DNA of 15,520 nt, taken from the NCBI GenBank assembly GCA_052144935.1, contig JBKQPR010000042.1:1-15520 (forward strand). Direction: 5' to 3'. The notes beneath the pieces are model-generated. The model did no database searches. It was not told the origin of the DNA and saw only the letters and a program-made list of their open reading frames with translations. The DNA comes from JOPF133 sp052144935. Its GTDB lineage: Bacteria; Acidobacteriota; Terriglobia; Bryobacterales; Bryobacteraceae. The position numbers and the translations under genes are program-made. This document shows positions 14,601 through 15,520 of the stretch, piece by piece. The number at the start of each line of letters is the position of its first letter. Position 1 is the first letter of the stretch.

Positions 14601-15329
14601 ATGGCCAATGCCGCGACGGTGAAGGCGCCGCTCCCGATCAATCGTTGGAAAGACCGCGCCTTTTATTCCGCGATGTCGATAGCGGCGATCGCCGCGGTTT
14701 TTCGAGGCTTCGCTCGATCGTATTTTCTAAGGAGCCAGTTTTTCACAGCACCCTTGGCGCCAGTCGCAAAGGTGCATGGCGCCATATTTGTGTCGTGGAC
14801 CATACTGTTTCTGGTTCAGACGGTCTTGGTCGCGCGCCGGCGAACGCATCTTCATCGGCGTCTGGGGGTGGCCGGTGCGGTGCTGGCAGGAGCGATGGTC
14901 ATCGCTGGCACAGCGATCGCCATCGTGTCTCTGCGGTACAACTTCGCCCATGGGAACTTGGGCGCGCTGTCGTTTTTTGCAATTCCGGTTGGGGATATGG
15001 TGGTGTTTCCCGTTCTGGTCGCAGCCGCGTTAGTCCTGAGGCGGCAGAGCGAGATGCACAAGCGGCTCATGCTCCTGGCAACCATCAGCATATTGGATGC
15101 AGCGGTTGCGCGATGGCCGGTCGCGATCATGACGAAAGGGCCGCCAGCATTCTTCGCCGTTACCGACTTGTTCATCATGGCGGGTGTTGTTTTCGACATA
15201 GCCTCGCGCGGACGAGTGCATCGCGCCTACATTTGGGGCGGGCTGCTGATCGTCGGGTCGCAACTCCTGCGACTAGCCGTGTGGCACACAGCGGGATGGA
15301 TCGCATTCGCCAAAATGCTTGCCGCGTGA
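14601..15329 (+). CDS. Uncharacterised multi-pass membrane protein
   Basis: I do not recognise a named family with confidence. The 242-residue product has about six or seven hydrophobic segments (about 22-38, 57-78, 88-110, 121-146, 155-175, 183-201 and 210-228). Conserved-looking polar positions lie at segment ends: His59 (KVHGAIFVSW), His83 and His85 (RTHLHRRLG), His153 (EMHKRLMLLAT) and His207 (RGRVHRAYIWGG). The HRRLG and HKRLMLLAT blocks recur in small acidobacterial and proteobacterial membrane proteins without assigned function. Paired histidines in helices would allow heme binding, as in cytochrome b-like proteins, but this is speculation. Transcription is in the same direction as the P450, 206 bp downstream. 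No good ribosome-binding site precedes ATG 14601. Confidence 0.75.
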   Translation: MANAATVKAPLPINRWKDRAFYSAMSIAAIAAVFRGFARSYFLRSQFFTAPLAPVAKVHGAIFVSWTILFLVQTVLVARRRTHLHRRLGVAGAVLAGAMVIAGTAIAIVSLRYNFAHGNLGALSFFAIPVGDMVVFPVLVAAALVLRRQSEMHKRLMLLATISILDAAVARWPVAIMTKGPPAFFAVTDLFIMAGVVFDIASRGRVHRAYIWGGLLIVGSQLLRLAVWHTAGWIAFAKMLAA

Positions 15330-15520
15330 CGGCTGTCCTGGCGGTCATTTCCTCAAAGTCTGTACGAGTAAGCGAATCGTGGCCGAAACTGCGGCTGCAA
15401 AACGGGGTTATCCGGCCAATCCCGATGCCCGCGCACCGCTAACCCAAATCGACTCAACGAATTAGGGGCGCGTGCACAGATTGGACCGGATAAGCCCACA
15501 AAAACCGGCCAAACTGTTTG

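Noticed and set aside
14585..15442. Open frame of 285 codons overlapping the membrane protein gene
   Set aside because: It is in a different frame from the hydrophobic, helix-patterned product at 14601-15329 and is Arg/Ser/Gly-rich with no membrane or domain pattern.
15330..15520. Possible start of another gene at the right edge
   Set aside because: No frame with a credible start or recognisable product was seen in the last 190 bp.

Overview
The window reads like chromosomal DNA of an acidobacterium, most likely of the Solibacter/Bryobacter type. This is inferred from gene content. It has high GC with compact genes, an Oar-type TonB-dependent receptor with an N-terminal carboxypeptidase-regulatory-like domain, and a CRTAC1 (FG-GAP/ASPIC) protein paired with a TPR-fused multiheme cytochrome c. 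It also has several exported (Tat-type leader) Gfo/Idh/MocA oxidoreductases beside a sugar isomerase-like TIM-barrel protein. No 16S rRNA or other phylogenetic marker is present, so the placement is inference.

Layout. (1) Positions 1-126: the tail of an IS, with the last 33 codons of an ISKra4-type transposase on the + strand, ending about 20 bp from the next gene. (2) 147-4192, minus strand: a two-gene unit, a seven-heme cytochrome c/TPR protein followed after 2 nt by a CRTAC1-family seven-bladed propeller protein whose N-terminus is interrupted by a palindromic, REP-like sequence. (3) 4193-4537: a divergent intergenic region with two perfect, tandem parS (ParB-binding) sites at 4233-4248 and 4251-4266, candidate promoters in both directions and a LacI-family-like operator. 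(4) 4538-8149, plus strand: a 1203-residue TonB-dependent receptor, closed by a textbook intrinsic terminator at 8180-8207 and a further set of hairpins. (5) 8311-10889, minus strand: Gfo/Idh/MocA oxidoreductase then TIM-barrel isomerase/epimerase, 20 nt apart. (6) 11202-12623, plus strand: a second Gfo/Idh/MocA oxidoreductase, divergent from the first. (7) 12624-13026: a 403-bp stretch with no recognisable gene. (8) 13027-14394, plus strand: a cytochrome P450. (9) 14601-15329, plus strand: an uncharacterised multi-pass membrane protein. The last 190 bp show nothing recognisable.

How the genes may work together (inference): the receptor would import an oligosaccharide or other large ligand, and the exported Gfo/Idh/MocA and TIM-barrel proteins would oxidise or isomerise sugar-like substrates in the periplasm. 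The cytochrome/CRTAC1 pair looks like an exported redox module of unknown substrate. The P450 and the membrane protein appear to stand alone.

The most notable signal is the parS pair. It is not explained by the neighbouring metabolic genes and suggests that this locus lies in the origin-proximal, ParB-loaded part of a chromosome. I see no convincing new defence or mobile system, CRISPR array, tRNA or rRNA here.
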